DNA from: Xanthoparmelia taractica
Taxonomy: Eukaryota > Ascomycota > Lecanoromycetes > Lecanorales > Parmeliaceae
Length of the DNA: 64,000 bases
NCBI GenBank assembly: GCA_033085395.1
Contig: JANQBS010000026.1
Coordinates: 186,001-250,000 of the forward strand
Direction of reading: 5' to 3'
Numbering within the stretch: the first letter of the stretch is position 1; every line of letters starts with the position of its first letter. A program made the translations under genes and the position numbers. The notes beneath the pieces are model-generated. The model saw only the letters and a list, made by a program, of their open reading frames with translations. It ran no database searches and was not told where the DNA came from. Positions 48,801-61,823 of this stretch are shown in pieces.

Positions 48801-49778
48801 TAAATTTTGTTTTAGTGTCCCTTCTATCAGATTAAGAGAAACGCTTCTTACGTAGAATACGAGTTAGTTTAGCTAATAAGTACTATTGCCGACGTGATTT
48901 TGAGAGCGTTGTAAGTATTAATACGTTAGTATATCTATATATAAATTTATAAAGCTTCCGCGTCTTTAATACGAGAGTAGGTTAATCTCGAGCTAAACTC
49001 TAATTCTTATATGTCTAGGCGCACACGAGCGACAAAGTTATTCATAGCACGACTAATTAATAAGTTTAAGAGACTAGGCTTCTTTAAGAAGAATTTGACT
49101 ATCTATCTAGATTATACTTTTATCTGAGTCTTTAGATTCTATTACGCAATACTCAAGACTTTTCATTTATACCTTAGATTGTAGATTTTAGCCTCGATGC
49201 TTGACGCTAAGAGAGAGAGTCTACGATATTACGAGAAATACTACGACTTATTCGTTCGTATCTTCGACGACTAATAAGAAAATTATAAGAGCTGATATTT
49301 CTTCTGTGCCGGCACTGGCCAGCGATTCATATGGAGCTTTAAAGACTATATTTTATCGTTGGTAACAGAGTGGCCTAGGAGAGCTAGTCGCATAAGGAGC
49401 GTCGTCAAGTTCTCGATACAAAAGACTTCTAGATCCCTCGATATCTTTTCTCTACAATGTTAAAAAGTAATTAATTAAGAAGAATGTTATCATGGTATAT
49501 ATATACCTATTCCAGGGTATGCAGGACTTTATTATAATATTTAACACTTGTTCCCCGTTTCTACTAAACGTGCTGCTAAGGGTATTGAGGCGGGTTTTAT
49601 ACTTTATAGTCTCAAAAGTATAATAGATGGTCGAGATAGATATGTCGCGTTCTAGCTGCATATTCCAGTCGCGATACGAGTTTATAATCTCGTTGCCCAA
49701 CGACTACAGCCGATTAGAGCTACGTGTAATTGTGTAGATTATTAGAGCACATAATCTGTATGCGCTCACCTCTATGTG
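48801..49778. other. Possible N-terminal remains of the second NLR
   Basis: Intermediate composition. Minus-strand frames lie upstream of the NB-ARC fragment, including an 82-codon frame at 49452-49700, but I recognise no domain. It may hold the effector domain of the decayed NLR. Confidence 0.35.
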
Positions 49779-50037
49779 TGTTAGGCCTAGCGCTGCATGC
49801 GCCTTAGCGCCGACTACTCATGGGTTCAGGGTTCATTGCGGGTCATTGCGGGGTCATGACGGGGTTCATGACCTTGGCGGTTATATGTCCTCTTCGCATG
49901 TCTCAGGGTTTTCGTGTTTCTTAGAAATTAGTTTTACTAGAAATTAGGATCTAATAAAGAAATTATTATCGTATCGACTATACGTCTCTTATATTGATTA
50001 GACCGCTTGCTAAGCGCTAGCGAATTAACTTCTTATA
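49779..50037 (+). repeat. 5' LTR of family 2, copy 2
   Basis: 259 bp from TGTTAGGCCTAGCGCTG to ...CTTCTTATA. It is the same length as the solo LTR at 57612-57870 and less mutated than copy 1. Confidence 0.85.
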
Positions 50038-53000
50038 GTTCTAATTTCTCTATCTTTTAAAGAAAGAGATCTATCGTCGCTACGATATCGAACTCTTCGT
50101 CGAATCGAAATAAATATATCTTAGAGCGATGTGACTTCGATACTAGTTTTTAAGGGTTTATTTTAAAGAATTAAGCGATATTAAAGAAACGTCTTAAGAA
50201 CGTTAGAGTAAAAAATAGTTATTTAAAATTAAAACGAGAATTAACTAAGTTACGAGCACGTAATAACGTGTTACGTAACTCGAATTTTTTTATAATTCTC
50301 GTCGAAGCGATAGCGATTTCGTTTATTATTTCGTCTTTAATAAATATTTTAATTAAAGCGAAAATACTTCGTCTTAAAAGAATATATTTTTATAAGAATA
50401 GTAGTAAAGAGAAATATTTACGCTAATTTCGCGAAGTCGAAATTCGATTTCTTATAAGTCTCGAGTATTTTATTATCGATTAAGTTAAGATTATCTATTA
50501 TATATAATTCTTAGAAGACGATCTTAATACGTAATAATATAAGTACTTTTAAATCTATAGACTAAAGAAAGTTATCTTCGAGTTTTTTAAATTATTTTTA
50601 CTCGACTTAATTGCGAATCTAATAAATTATTATTTACTTATCTATAAAAAGTGAAAAGCGATAAAGTAGCGATAAAATTAGAAGATCTTAGTTTTTAAGA
50701 CTTATTTAAAGAAATTAGAAATCTATTTATCTTCGTTTACGAAGAAGTATTAAATAAACTTTTTCTTAATTAAGCTACGATCTAAGCTAAAGAATAAGAT
50801 TCTTAATATTAATAATATATTTAAGTAAAGAGAAGAAATTCTTGCTATAATAATTATATAGAAAATAATTTTAAAGCGCGCGCGCCTTAGTAACGATAAT
50901 TTTGATTCGAAGTAATTCGGGGAGTCTAATAAAAATAAGCTTTTGAAAGCTCGAATTTCGAAGCCTAATACGATTTTAAAAGATAACACTAAGTCTACGC
51001 GCTCTCGAGAGAAAGATAAGAAGCGTAGAGCTAAGATCGCTAATTATAATATTAAAGTATCTATCGTTTATTAATATTATTAGAAATTAGATTATATGAA
51101 ATCGAATTATCTCGATAAGAATAAATCGATTATTATCGTCGCGGCGATATCGATAAAAAACGAATTAACTTTATAAGCGCCTCTAAAGCGAAGTAAGAAA
51201 AACGAATAATAGAGATAATTTCTTCTATTATTACGAAGAAATAAATTAAGCTATAGAGTAATTAAAGATAACTTATTACTCTACTCGATTGGGAGGCGTA
51301 TATTAATTTAATTACGTAGAAGTTCGTAATTTAGTAAAATCTTTAATTATGTGCCGCTATCTTATCGCAGACGAAAGCGCTTAGCGAATAAGATATATAC
51401 TACTATAATGCTTATTAGCTAGACTATTAAATAGTTAATAATTAAGATTAAGAGCGATAGTGTAATATACTATTTTACGTTGTAGACTAAGAAGATCTCG
51501 ATATCGTATTAGATATGCTTACGTTATATTAATTATAGATTTTACTAGACTCTACGACGACGTAGTAACGATTTAAGATTAATATTAAGAAATTCTAGAT
51601 TAAAGAATCGATTAAATTTATCTAAGGAATCGAGCGAAAGTTAAATATATTCGTAATCGTATACGCTATAACGACGCGAGGTAAATAGAAGAATATTAAT
51701 AATTTAGAGCTCTTAAGAAAATTATTAAAGTTTAAGAACATTTTTTTTAATAATATAATAGGGATCTTATCTACGTTTAAGTAAAAGAATTATATTATTG
51801 AGATAAAGAAGAATAAAGAGTTACTTTATAAATCTCTTTATAATCTATTTCAAATAAAGTTATCGAAGCTAAAACGATATCTTAAGAAGTTATTTTATAA
51901 GAATTAAGTCCGTTACTTAATTTTCTGCGTTAAAGTCTCTATTCTCTTTATCTTAAAGAAGAATAATAAATTACGTCTTTACGTAAATTATCGAAACTTA
52001 AATATAATAACGATAAAGAATTAATATTTATTATCTTTAATTATTAAGACGTTGAATCGCTTATACGACGTTAAGATATTTTTAAAGTTAAATTTTAAGA
52101 ATATTTATTATAGAATTCGTATTAAAAAGAACGACGAGTGAAAGACTACGTTCCGTACTCGCTATGATTATTTTTAATACTTAATAATATCTTTCGACCT
52201 TATAAATATTACGTGTGTAATATATTTAAATAATATCCTAATCTATAGCGCTGAGTCGGCGAAATATTAATAGTACGTTAAATAAGTACTTAAGCGATTA
52301 CGTTAGTTTTAGTTATATGCAAATCTAAAGAAATATTAGTTTTATATTAAATTAATTAAGTTCTTAGAGTTCGTTGTAATTATTAATAATATGGTTATAA
52401 ATTAAGAACGCGTGATAACGATTCGAGGATAATCAACGCCGCGAAGTTATCGAGATATATAAATCTTTTTAAATTTTGCAAATTTTTATCGACGCTTTAT
52501 TTTTAAATACTTTTTTATTATAGCGTTTTTTATTAACTTACTTAAGAATAGTAAGATTAATAAGAAATTAGAATCGTTTAAGTAATTAGAAGACGTTAGA
52601 TTAACTTTCGAATAACTTCGCAATATTTTTACGATTACGTTATTTCTATAATATTACGATTCTTAAAAGAAATTACGCGTAGAGATTAATATCTCTAACT
52701 TTAATATGAAAGCTATACTTTCGCAATCGAACGATAACGACTATTAATAACTCGTCGCGTTCTTTTCTAGAAAGATAATATTAGCGAAATAAAACTATAA
52801 GATTTACGATTAAGAATTACTTATTATCGTCGTAGCGATAAAGTAATAATATTACTATTTAAAAGATAGTAAGTATTATATTAAGATCTAATTAGATTAT
52901 AATAATCTTAAGAGATTTATAAAGTAAAAGAAACTTAATTTTAGATAGACTCGTTGAGCGCTAAAGTTAGTTGCTTATAACTTTGAGATTTTTTATTAAA

Positions 53001-55590
53001 TAGAAAAATTAAATTCTATAGATACGTCGTCGCGGCGATTAGACTATAAATATTTATCGTTATTAAATATTAAATTGTTATCTACACTTTAAAATAAACT
53101 TATTCTTTAAATTAGCGGCGAGTTATCGTAAAAAGATAAAGAAGTAATAGTAGCAATAGAGTTTACGCTATAAGTTATAGATATTTAGATAATTATTTTA
53201 AGAAGAGAGATTAAGACTATATTTAAAGCTACGTATAACGATTCGTAAAGATTAATAAAAACGTTGATTTAAAAGCTATAATCTTATAATAATTAAGTAA
53301 ACTCTTTTCGAGTTAATGCGAATACGTCTACGAAGCGATATTATACTCGCAATTAAAAATAAATCTTTAATTTCGAGAAATTATTGCTAAATAATAATTG
53401 TCTCTACGTATCTAGAAATAGTATTTTACGCAAAGAACTTATTAATAAGTATTATAATAATTCTCTAGTAGAACACTTTGGCGCTGCGAAGACGTATAAG
53501 CTTTTTACTTATAAATATTACTAAAATAAGAGTCTTAAGAAAGTTATTAACTACGTTAAGACTTACGATATATATCAACGTATTAAGGCGCCACGCTATC
53601 GGCCCTATAGTAAGTTAATCTCACTTTTTATTATCATTAAGTTATAAAAGAAAATTTCTATAAATTTTATTACGAGCTTATTCTTAAGTAAGCTTAAGAG
53701 CGTTATCTATAACGCTATTCTAGTTATAATAGATCGATTTACGAAAATAATTAAATATCTTTCGATAACTATTAAAATCGACGCCGCTAAGCTAGCGAAA
53801 GTATTTTATATTAAAATTATTTATCGCTACAAAATATCTAATAATATTATTAACGATAGAGACTCGATATTTATTAGCGAGTTCTAATTAGCGATCTATT
53901 ATTATTTAAAGATAAAGCGTCGTCTAAGTATTATTTTTTATTCTCAAATCGACGATCAAATCGAGCGTTAAAATTAGATATTAAAATATTACTTACGTAT
54001 ATTTATTAATAAGAAGCAAATTAATTAGACTAAATTACTATTTATAATAGAGTTTATATATATGAATAATTAATATATCTCTATCGAAACGATATTGTTC
54101 TTCTTAATGTATAGATATTATTCGAAAATACGTTAAGAGATCGAGAATAACTTCGTCGAGAAAAGAGTATTCGCTATAAATAAAAAGATAAAAAGATTAT
54201 AGATGCTAATAGATAAGATAGTAGAGCGATTACGTAGCGCTATCGTAGCTTAAGCTAAATAATATAATAAATCGCATTAATCTTAGAGCTATAAAGTGAG
54301 TAATTTAATAATACTAGCAATTAAGAATCTAAAATAAAAACGTCTAAGTAAAAAGATAACTTATAAATATATAAGATCTTTTCGAATCGTAAACAAAATA
54401 GAATCGTAAGCGTATCGCTTATTATTATCTTTCACGTATCGAATTTATAATATTTTTTATATATCGTTACTTAAATTATATTATATACGCGATTACGGCG
54501 AAGTAGCGAAATTCTTTATATAAGCTCTTGAGCTTATTAATAATAATAAGATATAAAAGATAGAAGAGATTATTAATAAGATTAAGAAGCGAGAAGACGT
54601 TCAATATAAGATTAAGTAAACTAATTAAGACGAAAAGTATAATTAGTGACTATTAGGCGAAGAACTTAAGCGTGCTAATAAGTTAATTTAAATCTATAAT
54701 ACGCGTGAGATTAGTAAGCGAAAGCATTAAGTACTAGATAAGAAAATTATTTAATTAGATTAATAATCGTTATTAAGTAAGCGGAGGCGCCGAAAACGAA
54801 AGTAAATAATAATAATTATTTTAGTGTGTTGAATAATTATAGACACACTCTTTATACTTACTAGTATAATTATTTGACGGAATAAAAGATTTATAATGAA
54901 AATTCATTGCTTAAGCTATCTAAGTAATACTATATCGAGAATATATCGCACTAAATTAGAGTGTATATTGCTATTGACATGATTTATTAGAGGGACGCTT
55001 AATACGTATTATGGGAGAGTGCGATCAAGTTTACTTAGCTCGCTGTTCGTCAAATTAGAAAAAAATAAATAGTCTCTATCGTAGCGATAGAAATAAAGTA
55101 AAAAAAGAATTTTTAAGAGAATTCTCATTCGAAAGAAAAGAATTCTTAGAGAGATTCTTATTCGAGAAGCCCGCTTATTTAATATTATTCTCATTAGAGG
55201 CGATTTCTCTTAACTCCGCCTTATAGGCGTTTATACTATCTATCTTCTTTTAAAGAAGCTTATTATAATTCTCAAGCTCTTTAACGCGCTTATATAGCGC
55301 ATCAAGTTTTTTTCTCGCGATCTAAAGATCGCGCTAAAGAGTCGTAATAATAGTAATTACTTAATTATTAATAATTATAATTAGATTCTATTTCTTACGA
55401 AACTAGATAATCTTACAATTAATATACGCTCGACTGCGCTTTATCGACGCTATAATTTCGAGAGTTCGACGAACGCGACGAAGAGTCTTTCGAATCTTTC
55501 TATAAAGAAAAGATAAAATCTCTACGTAATCTCGAATTCTCTTTTTAGCGTTCTTATAATAAGTATAAAAAAGAAACTTATCTCTAATAT
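49779..55590 (+). mobile_element. Ty3/gypsy chromovirus family 2, copy 2, RIP-inactivated
   Basis: Same layout as copy 1: 5' LTR 49779-50037, gag with mutated zinc knuckle near 51070, RT near 52140-52270, integrase near 53580-53960 (FITSLFLSKLKSVIYNAI type, NDRDSIFISEF) and chromodomain near 54570-54720 (VQYKIK-stop-TN-stop-DEKYN). Copy 2 keeps the full chromodomain but lacks 54 bp (18 codons) of RT that copy 1 has. It is slightly less mutated than copy 1. No 3' LTR; similarity ends at about 55590. Confidence 0.85.
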
Positions 55591-56773
55591 AATCGTCGCT
55601 AAAGTAAATAAAGCATCAACGATAAGAAAGAGTAGATATTATCTTATATTAGTATGCGATGGCGGAGCGCCAAGGGACTTACTTTTATTATTCTTATTGT
55701 GTGTACTGTATTAAGTGTTAGCATATATCAATATCGACGTAGTAATAGCGAAAGTTTAATAACACTTACAATAAAGAGTTAGAAGAAATCGTGATAATAA
55801 GAGAGTTAACTAATAACACGTTAATATTAATACATTTAAGAGCGATATTATAGCGCTAAAGCAAGAACTTATAAAGAGCATATTAGATATTACAAAGAAG
55901 AGAAAAGTTTTAAGAAAGCGAAGGCAAATTTATTAATATTAAAAGGCGCTAGTAATTGTTATTCACGATATCGTCGCCGATATATCGCCGATAAAGTTTT
56001 TTTAGTAATTCTAATTAACCGAATCATCGTATTATCGATCTCGCTATTAATAAATAACAAATTAGCCCTACGTCCCTCTACTATAGAAGCTAGAATAGCT
56101 CTATAGAGAGACGTAGAAATGTAACTATTATTTATTTAATAATAGCCCGCTGAGGACTAGGATAAATAACGTATAGTATATATGTTTCAGGATAGCTAGC
56201 AGTATACGCTATAGAAACGATATCGCATATAGAAGAACTCTTCTACGCGCCTATAAAAGAGGCTAGAAGAATTCTTTAATAAATTATTAATAATATACAT
56301 CGTTTACCGTAGATGCATTAACTTTATATTATAAAAACGATAACGTATTAGAAGAACTCTTTTTCCTTATTACTTAAAGAGATTAAGATTTTTTAATAAG
56401 TCTTCTACGTATACTTAGCGACTGCGTTACTACTAGTTTATAAATAGTAAAACTAATCGCAGTATATCGAGTTAACTATTAGTGCTCGAGAAGCACTACT
56501 AAGATTATTAATTATAAAGAGGTTCGTATTACATATTAAGGTTGACACAGTAGAGACGAGTTAATTATAATTAGTAAACGTTGTGTGTGTAATAGTACTA
56601 ACGCGCGTCTATAACGCGTATCTTTTACTACTAATAATTAAAGTTAGTGTTATAAAAGCGACGTTATTACGAGTATTTTTCCTTATTTCCCACGAGGTTT
56701 AAAGGTTTTTATATTACGCAATAAGAATACTATATTAAATAGTATCTGGGGATTAGAGCCCAAGGGGGGAGGC
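55591..56773. other. Probable degenerate LTR-retrotransposon interior ending in a polypurine tract
   Basis: RIP-mutated DNA with no named motif. It ends in caaggggggaggc (56761-56773) immediately before an LTR-like start at 56774, as an internal region meets its 3' LTR. A hairpin-forming ggcggagcgcc lies near 55660. Confidence 0.45.
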
Positions 56774-56874
56774 TGTTGGAATTCAGCATCTCAGCCCTAT
56801 TATAACTTGGCATAAACCATAAGTAGCACTCAACTCCATAGAATAACAATCAAGCCGTCATCAAATTCCATCAG
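56774..56874 (+). repeat. LTR-type terminus, copy 1 of a direct pair
   Basis: 101 bp beginning TGTTGGAATTCAGCATCTCA, 97 of 101 identical to 57504-57604; the four differences are G to A. The LTR probably continues to about 57000. It is preceded by a G-rich polypurine tract. Copia-like by its start, but the family is not proven. Confidence 0.75.
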
Positions 56875-57503
56875 GTTATAAGCTCGGTTCGACGCGAACC
56901 ATCACCACGACGGCTTCCTTCGTAAGAATAAGCATTCTTACGTCGTATCAATTCAGTTATAACAGAGATACCGGTCGACGTCCGCTGCGTTAACACATAT
57001 TATTATCTACGACCTCTACGATATCTCAGCGCTATTTATTTCTATCTTTATTCTACGATTAACGATATCGACTATAACACTACTAGAGGTAGGAATATTA
57101 GGGGTCTACGGGCTAGGAATTAGGGAGAAAAGAGGAAAGCGAAAGCGCATCAAGACATTTAGGGAAGAATAATTAAAAGGCCAGGCACGAAGGAACAAAC
57201 ATCCTCTCGAAGTCTACGAAATAGTTATTCAGTCACTTTACAATAAGCCATACGAATATCCTCAAAGTTGACATTCACGAACGCCCTTAAAGGGGGTTGT
57301 TCACCTCGGAAAGCCCTACGCGGTAGGCACAAACACGTTTAAAGTACTCTTCCCGATTTCCCTCTACGTAAAACGAACGAATCAAGCGGAGGTTTACTGA
57401 TTTAAGGAGGCTTCAAAGCAGGACACTCAAGGTAATGATTCATGGAAGCTACAGCTACAGCTACAGTCCAGGGGAGGCAAATAGGTCTTCGCTGCAGGGG
57501 GAG

Positions 57504-57604
57504 TGTTGGAATTCAGCATCTCAGCCCTATTATGGCTTGGCATGGACCATAAGTAGCACTCAACTCCATAGAATAACAATCAAGCCGTCATCAAATTCCA
57601 TCAG
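57504..57604 (+). repeat. LTR-type terminus, copy 2 of a direct pair
   Basis: Direct repeat of 56774-56874, preceded by ctgcagggggag. It is truncated shortly before the solo LTR at 57612. The 630 bp between the pair (56875-57503) hold no gene and a short agctac microsatellite near 57450. The pair may be the two ends of an internally deleted element. Confidence 0.75.
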
Positions 57605-57611
57605 AGGCAAT

Positions 57612-57870
57612 TGTCAGGCCTAGCGCTGTATGCGCCTTAGCGTCGACTATTCATAGGTTTAGGGTTTATTGCGGGTTATTGCGGGGTCATAGCGGGGTTT
57701 ATGACCTTGGCGATTATATATTCTCTTCGCATACCCTAGGGTTTTCGTGTTCCTTAGAAATTAATTCTACTAGAAATTAGTACCTAATAAAGAAATTATC
57801 ATCGTATCGACTATACGTCTCTTATATTAATTAGGCCGCTTGCTAAGCGCCAGCGAACCAACCCCTTACA
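57612..57870 (+). mobile_element. Solo LTR of chromovirus family 2
   Basis: 259 bp from TGTCAGGCCTAGCGCTG to CCCCTTACA, homologous to the 5' LTRs at 39384 and 49779 but with no element attached. TG...CA ends are intact. I see no clear target duplication, so a boundary may have been rearranged. Confidence 0.8.
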
Positions 57871-59399
57871 ATGTGAGTTACTACCTTATTTATACGATAT
57901 TTACTCTAACTTATATAGTGGCTTTTTATACGCTTGAATACTATGTTAAGAGAAGATCAACAAGGAAATTAGCATCAAACGAGCGATTAAGAATTAACTT
58001 AGTGTTCTCATTCATGAAGGCATACACATCGGGACCAAGTAGTACTATAGATAGTTGATTGGGCCGTCCCAACGCTAAGGTCAGCAGTTAGTAGACTCAG
58101 CTAGGTCGTTAGCAGATCTAGATAAGCCCCTAAACGTGTCTCAGCGCTAGAAAACTCCCTACACCTATACGACATAGACCTGAAGTATCTCACTAGATAG
58201 CTATATATAGGCGTGAGTGAGTGAGATAAAAGAATACGATTGCTCTAAGTGAGAAGAATTCGAATAAAGAGCTAACTAATAGTGTAAGACCCATACATAT
58301 AGTGCTCTCGAAGACACGTGTTCCCCGCATGTGCGCATGCATCTGGAACAGGGGCTGGATCATGAGACACACTAACCCATAGTCCCACTATTCGAGCAGG
58401 TAGAAGTAGTTTTCGAGTTAAGTGCTCTATATTCTCTAATCGAGTAACGACGTGAAATCTTACTCAGAGATCTTAATAATAAGCTCGAATTAGATTTCGA
58501 CGAATTAATTATTGAGAACATTAGATATAATATCATAAATCATAAATCTATAAACGCGTATAAGCCCAGCCTGTACTTCGCTTAAGCGTCAAGTTATAAT
58601 AATAAATTTTAGAAATTAGATACGACTATACTAGTAGGGACTTCTTTTATATGATTGTTATAATATCTTCGAAATAAGATATTTGAAGCCTAAGTAGCGA
58701 TGCTATAAGGCTTTAATTCTATTAGCTTTACTTAGTATCTCATATACGTTCTAGCGAAGAGGTTAACAACTCTACAAAATATTATTATATAAGCTAGCCC
58801 CTAATAAGAACTCGATCGAAGTAGCATAAATATTAATTACTGGAAATTCTAAGTATATTTACTTTAGCTTAACTATCTCTCTGATACTCCCCTTCTCCTC
58901 TCTTTTTTCTAGAAATTATATTAAATATATTTTTAATCTTAGAGATAGTTACACTATTATTTAAGCTTAGCAATTTTCTTAGAGAATTATACTCGAAATA
59001 CTTTATAAGGCCGATACTATATGTAAGACTCTCTCTTTAGTTATTAAGAATATTAAGAAATTTTAAGCGAAACTTTCGCTACGCGGCTTCAAAAATGATA
59101 TATTATTTTAATTCGAGCTATATTCTTCTCTATCGCTGATTTTAAATTCTTATTTACGATAGATTTTTAGTACTTATCCTTCGAAGTTAATTCTAATTTC
59201 TTTAATTAATTTAATTTTAATCTCTTTATTTCTTTTCTAAGTGTTTTATTTTCGACTACTCTTCTTCTTAGTCTCTCTGCTTATCAATCCACGCTCTCGA
59301 TCTCTCTCAGATATAAGCTTTTCCATAGAATCTTCTCGACGAGTCTAGGCCCATAGCAATCTCTTGTCAAATACTAGGGCTAATCTTGCATTCATTACC
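57871..59399. other. Mixed-composition DNA without recognised genes
   Basis: A short 72-codon frame (57840-58058) starts inside the LTR and is not supported. At 58300-58380 a GC-richer patch contains ccgcatgtgcgcatgcatctgg. The rest is AT-rich, with possible coding texture on the plus strand near 58400-58560 that I could not identify. Confidence 0.4.
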
Positions 59400-59419
59400 T
59401 ATTTCGGAAGTGTTTTACC

Positions 59420-59522
59420 ATCGAGTATACGCTAGATATAGGAAGACACTCGGAGAGAAGCACCCGACTACTGTAGTATGCTCGCGACACTATTCTTCGA
59501 TACTTAAAGAAGAGAAAGACTA
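59420..59522 (+). pseudogene. C-terminal TPR end of a third NLR-like gene
   Basis: The plus frame reads FYHRVYARYRKTLGEKHPTT then VVCSRHYSSILKEEKD-stop, the typical last unit and tail of fungal NLR TPR domains. About 60 bp match the TPR end next to the NB-ARC fragment at 48355-48410. Upstream sequence is too decayed to follow. Confidence 0.6.
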
Positions 59523-60542
59523 GTAAGATTTCGAGGTTTATTGGGCTACGAAGAGATAGTCGTGTATCTTCTTTTTAGTGTTAGCGTAATCGAAAAGAGT
59601 TAATTTGACAGCTATTAGAATATCGAAGGAACCTAAACTCTTCTCGAGTTAATCGTCGATTGGAATATTAGAAATAAGAATCTAATTCATGGCGTCGCGA
59701 TAGAGTTCTTTTCTAACTACCCTTTACGAATATTTTATTATATTTTTATTATTAACTTCGCTTTAAAAGAATAGTTAAATTAAATAGAGATATAACACTC
59801 TCTACTTCTACTACTGCTAAATATTAATATTATCTTTTTTCTTATTATCTCTAAGTAAAGCCGACTTTACTTATTCGTCTTATCTATCGTTATCGCCCTT
59901 TCTATAATTACGTCGCCTTATAATTATATTCTAAACGCCCTTTATTCTTTGTTTCACCGTAAATATTCTTTCTTATAATAACGAGATATTATAGCGATTA
60001 GTCAAACGGCGTAGGCACGTCGTAAGACTATTAAACGATCGTTAAGCTACTATAAGAATCTTTATCGAGAGCTTGTAGAAAAGAGTCGAGTTGTCTCGAA
60101 GCATACTAATAATATTAAGAAAAGTAAAAATTTACTTCTTAAGAAGTGATGGCTTGCAAGTTAATTAAAAGTCGTTATAATAGTGTAAACTATCGTGCGT
60201 GTATATAGACTTAGAATTAAAAGAAAATAATACACTTAGCTATAGAATCGAAAGTAATTCTAATCTATGCGTAAACCTTACTAGACGTTAAAGATACAAT
60301 AAATGTTATATTTTAACTCTTAAAGCCCGTAGCTTACTCTAAGTTATAATCTACGTCCGAAGGTTTAAAAGCTTCTAGAATACGAAATTTCAAGTTTAAG
60401 ACCCCACTTGTTTTAGCTCGGATATAAAACACGGAAGATCCATAACTGCCCTGCGGCTTGAGAATATAAGTCATCATGATAACCAATCACATTCTAGGAA
60501 AGTCCGTCTTACAGATCCCCACTACCCAGAACCTACCTCTTC
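59523..60542. other. AT-rich DNA without recognised genes
   Basis: No motif recognised on either strand. It ends in a GC-richer patch (60390-60542) containing the target of the solo LTR. Confidence 0.4.
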
Positions 60543-60547
60543 GCCCA

Positions 60548-60638
60548 CTGTTGGAATTTGGCACTACTCAGCCCTATCGCTTGTATATAGTCAGATTTTT
60601 CAGTAGCTGCAAACCATCCGTCACCAACATTTCCAACA
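60548..60638 (+). mobile_element. 91-bp solo LTR with 5-bp target-site duplication
   Basis: TGTTGGAATTTGGCAC...ATTTCCAACA, the same LTR as 8773-8862 with one extra base and a few substitutions. CCCAC flanks both sides (60543-60547 and 60639-60643), a perfect duplication different from that of the other copy, so the two inserted independently. Confidence 0.9.
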
Positions 60639-60784
60639 CCCACTACTGGCTTCTCCGGTACTAGCTTTTACGGTGCTACGCTTCATAGGGCTATCTCTGC
60701 CAGTGCTAGTTTCACCCTCCTTCTATATATATATTAAAAGTTTCGTGTGACTAACGATCAAAATAGAAGTCTTTTTTTCAAGGT

Positions 60785-61690
60785 TAAATGCATACCCACT
60801 TCTTTCCCCATCTTTCCCCATCTTTCTACTTCTACTTATCCTATTTCTACCCTTTACTACTTCTTTCCCCACTCAATCACAGCATTAAATACATCAAGAT
60901 GCTATAGGATTTTTAATATATTATTAATCGTAACTGGCCAGTCAAAAAGAATTCCTAACGATTAGTCTACTTCGAGAATGCTTCTATTAAGAGAGTAGGT
61001 ATCGATATTATTATCTCAGCTTCCTTAAAGTCGCTATCGTGTAGCATTACTTATATTGCTAAATCCATGCGATGCGGCATCAGATCCCTTAATATTCATA
61101 TATCTTTCGAAGTCTCGACTAAACTAGATCTCTTATTCGATAAGTTCTTCACCTCTAAATTATACGTAACTTTACGAATAATCTAATTAAAGTCTTTGAG
61201 CAATAGATTAATAAATAGCGAATATAAGACTTCCTAAGCTTAAGCGAGCTTAAAGATCGATATATCGAGTTTATACGTACGATTTCTATTATACTAAGAG
61301 ATCACCGTTCGTGATTAATTAATCGATAAGTATAATATCTTTCATTTCTACGAATAATTAATATAACGTCTGCGTGATATAATCGCGCTAGCTAATCTAT
61401 TTTTTTTATTAAGTTTAATTTTCTTCTAACGAACTACTACGCGTTTACTTTTACTACGAAAGATATTTTCTATCTTTTCTATTTATTTAGAATCTTAATA
61501 AAGAACGAGCGAGAAAATATTTTAAAGACGAGTATTATTTTTAAATCCTTTATCTCGTCTTTCTTGCTCTTCGATACTTTATTTTTAAATTATCTCTTTC
61601 TTAAGCTTCAATTTTAATCTTCTTTTTACGCTTCGATTCTAATATCGGAAGAGTAGGGACACTCTCTAATTTCCTGGGTTCGTCTCTAGA
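60785..61690 (-). pseudogene. MADS-box-like dispersed repeat, copy C (decayed)
   Basis: Reverse orientation. On the minus strand (about 61470-61330) it reads F-V-R-R-K-L-N-L-I-K-K-I-D-stop, then LARLYHADVILIIRRNERYY, T-Y-R-L, with a stop where WPPS is expected, in line with copies A and B. Similarity to the other copies spans from near 60785 to near 61690. Confidence 0.62.
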
Positions 61691-61823
61691 AAACAGCACC
61701 GTGAAAGATAATACTATGAAAGCAGTACTACCAAAGATAGTACTGCAGAAGCCATACTATAAGAAGTAGCACTACAGAAGCTAGTACTGTGAAAAGAAGT
61801 ATCGCAGTTAAGCCGATACCGTG

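Noticed and set aside
40358..50989. Two similar minus-strand frames of 79 codons (40358-40597 and 50750-50989)
   Set aside because: They resemble each other only because they lie in homologous gag regions of the two family 2 elements, on the antisense strand.
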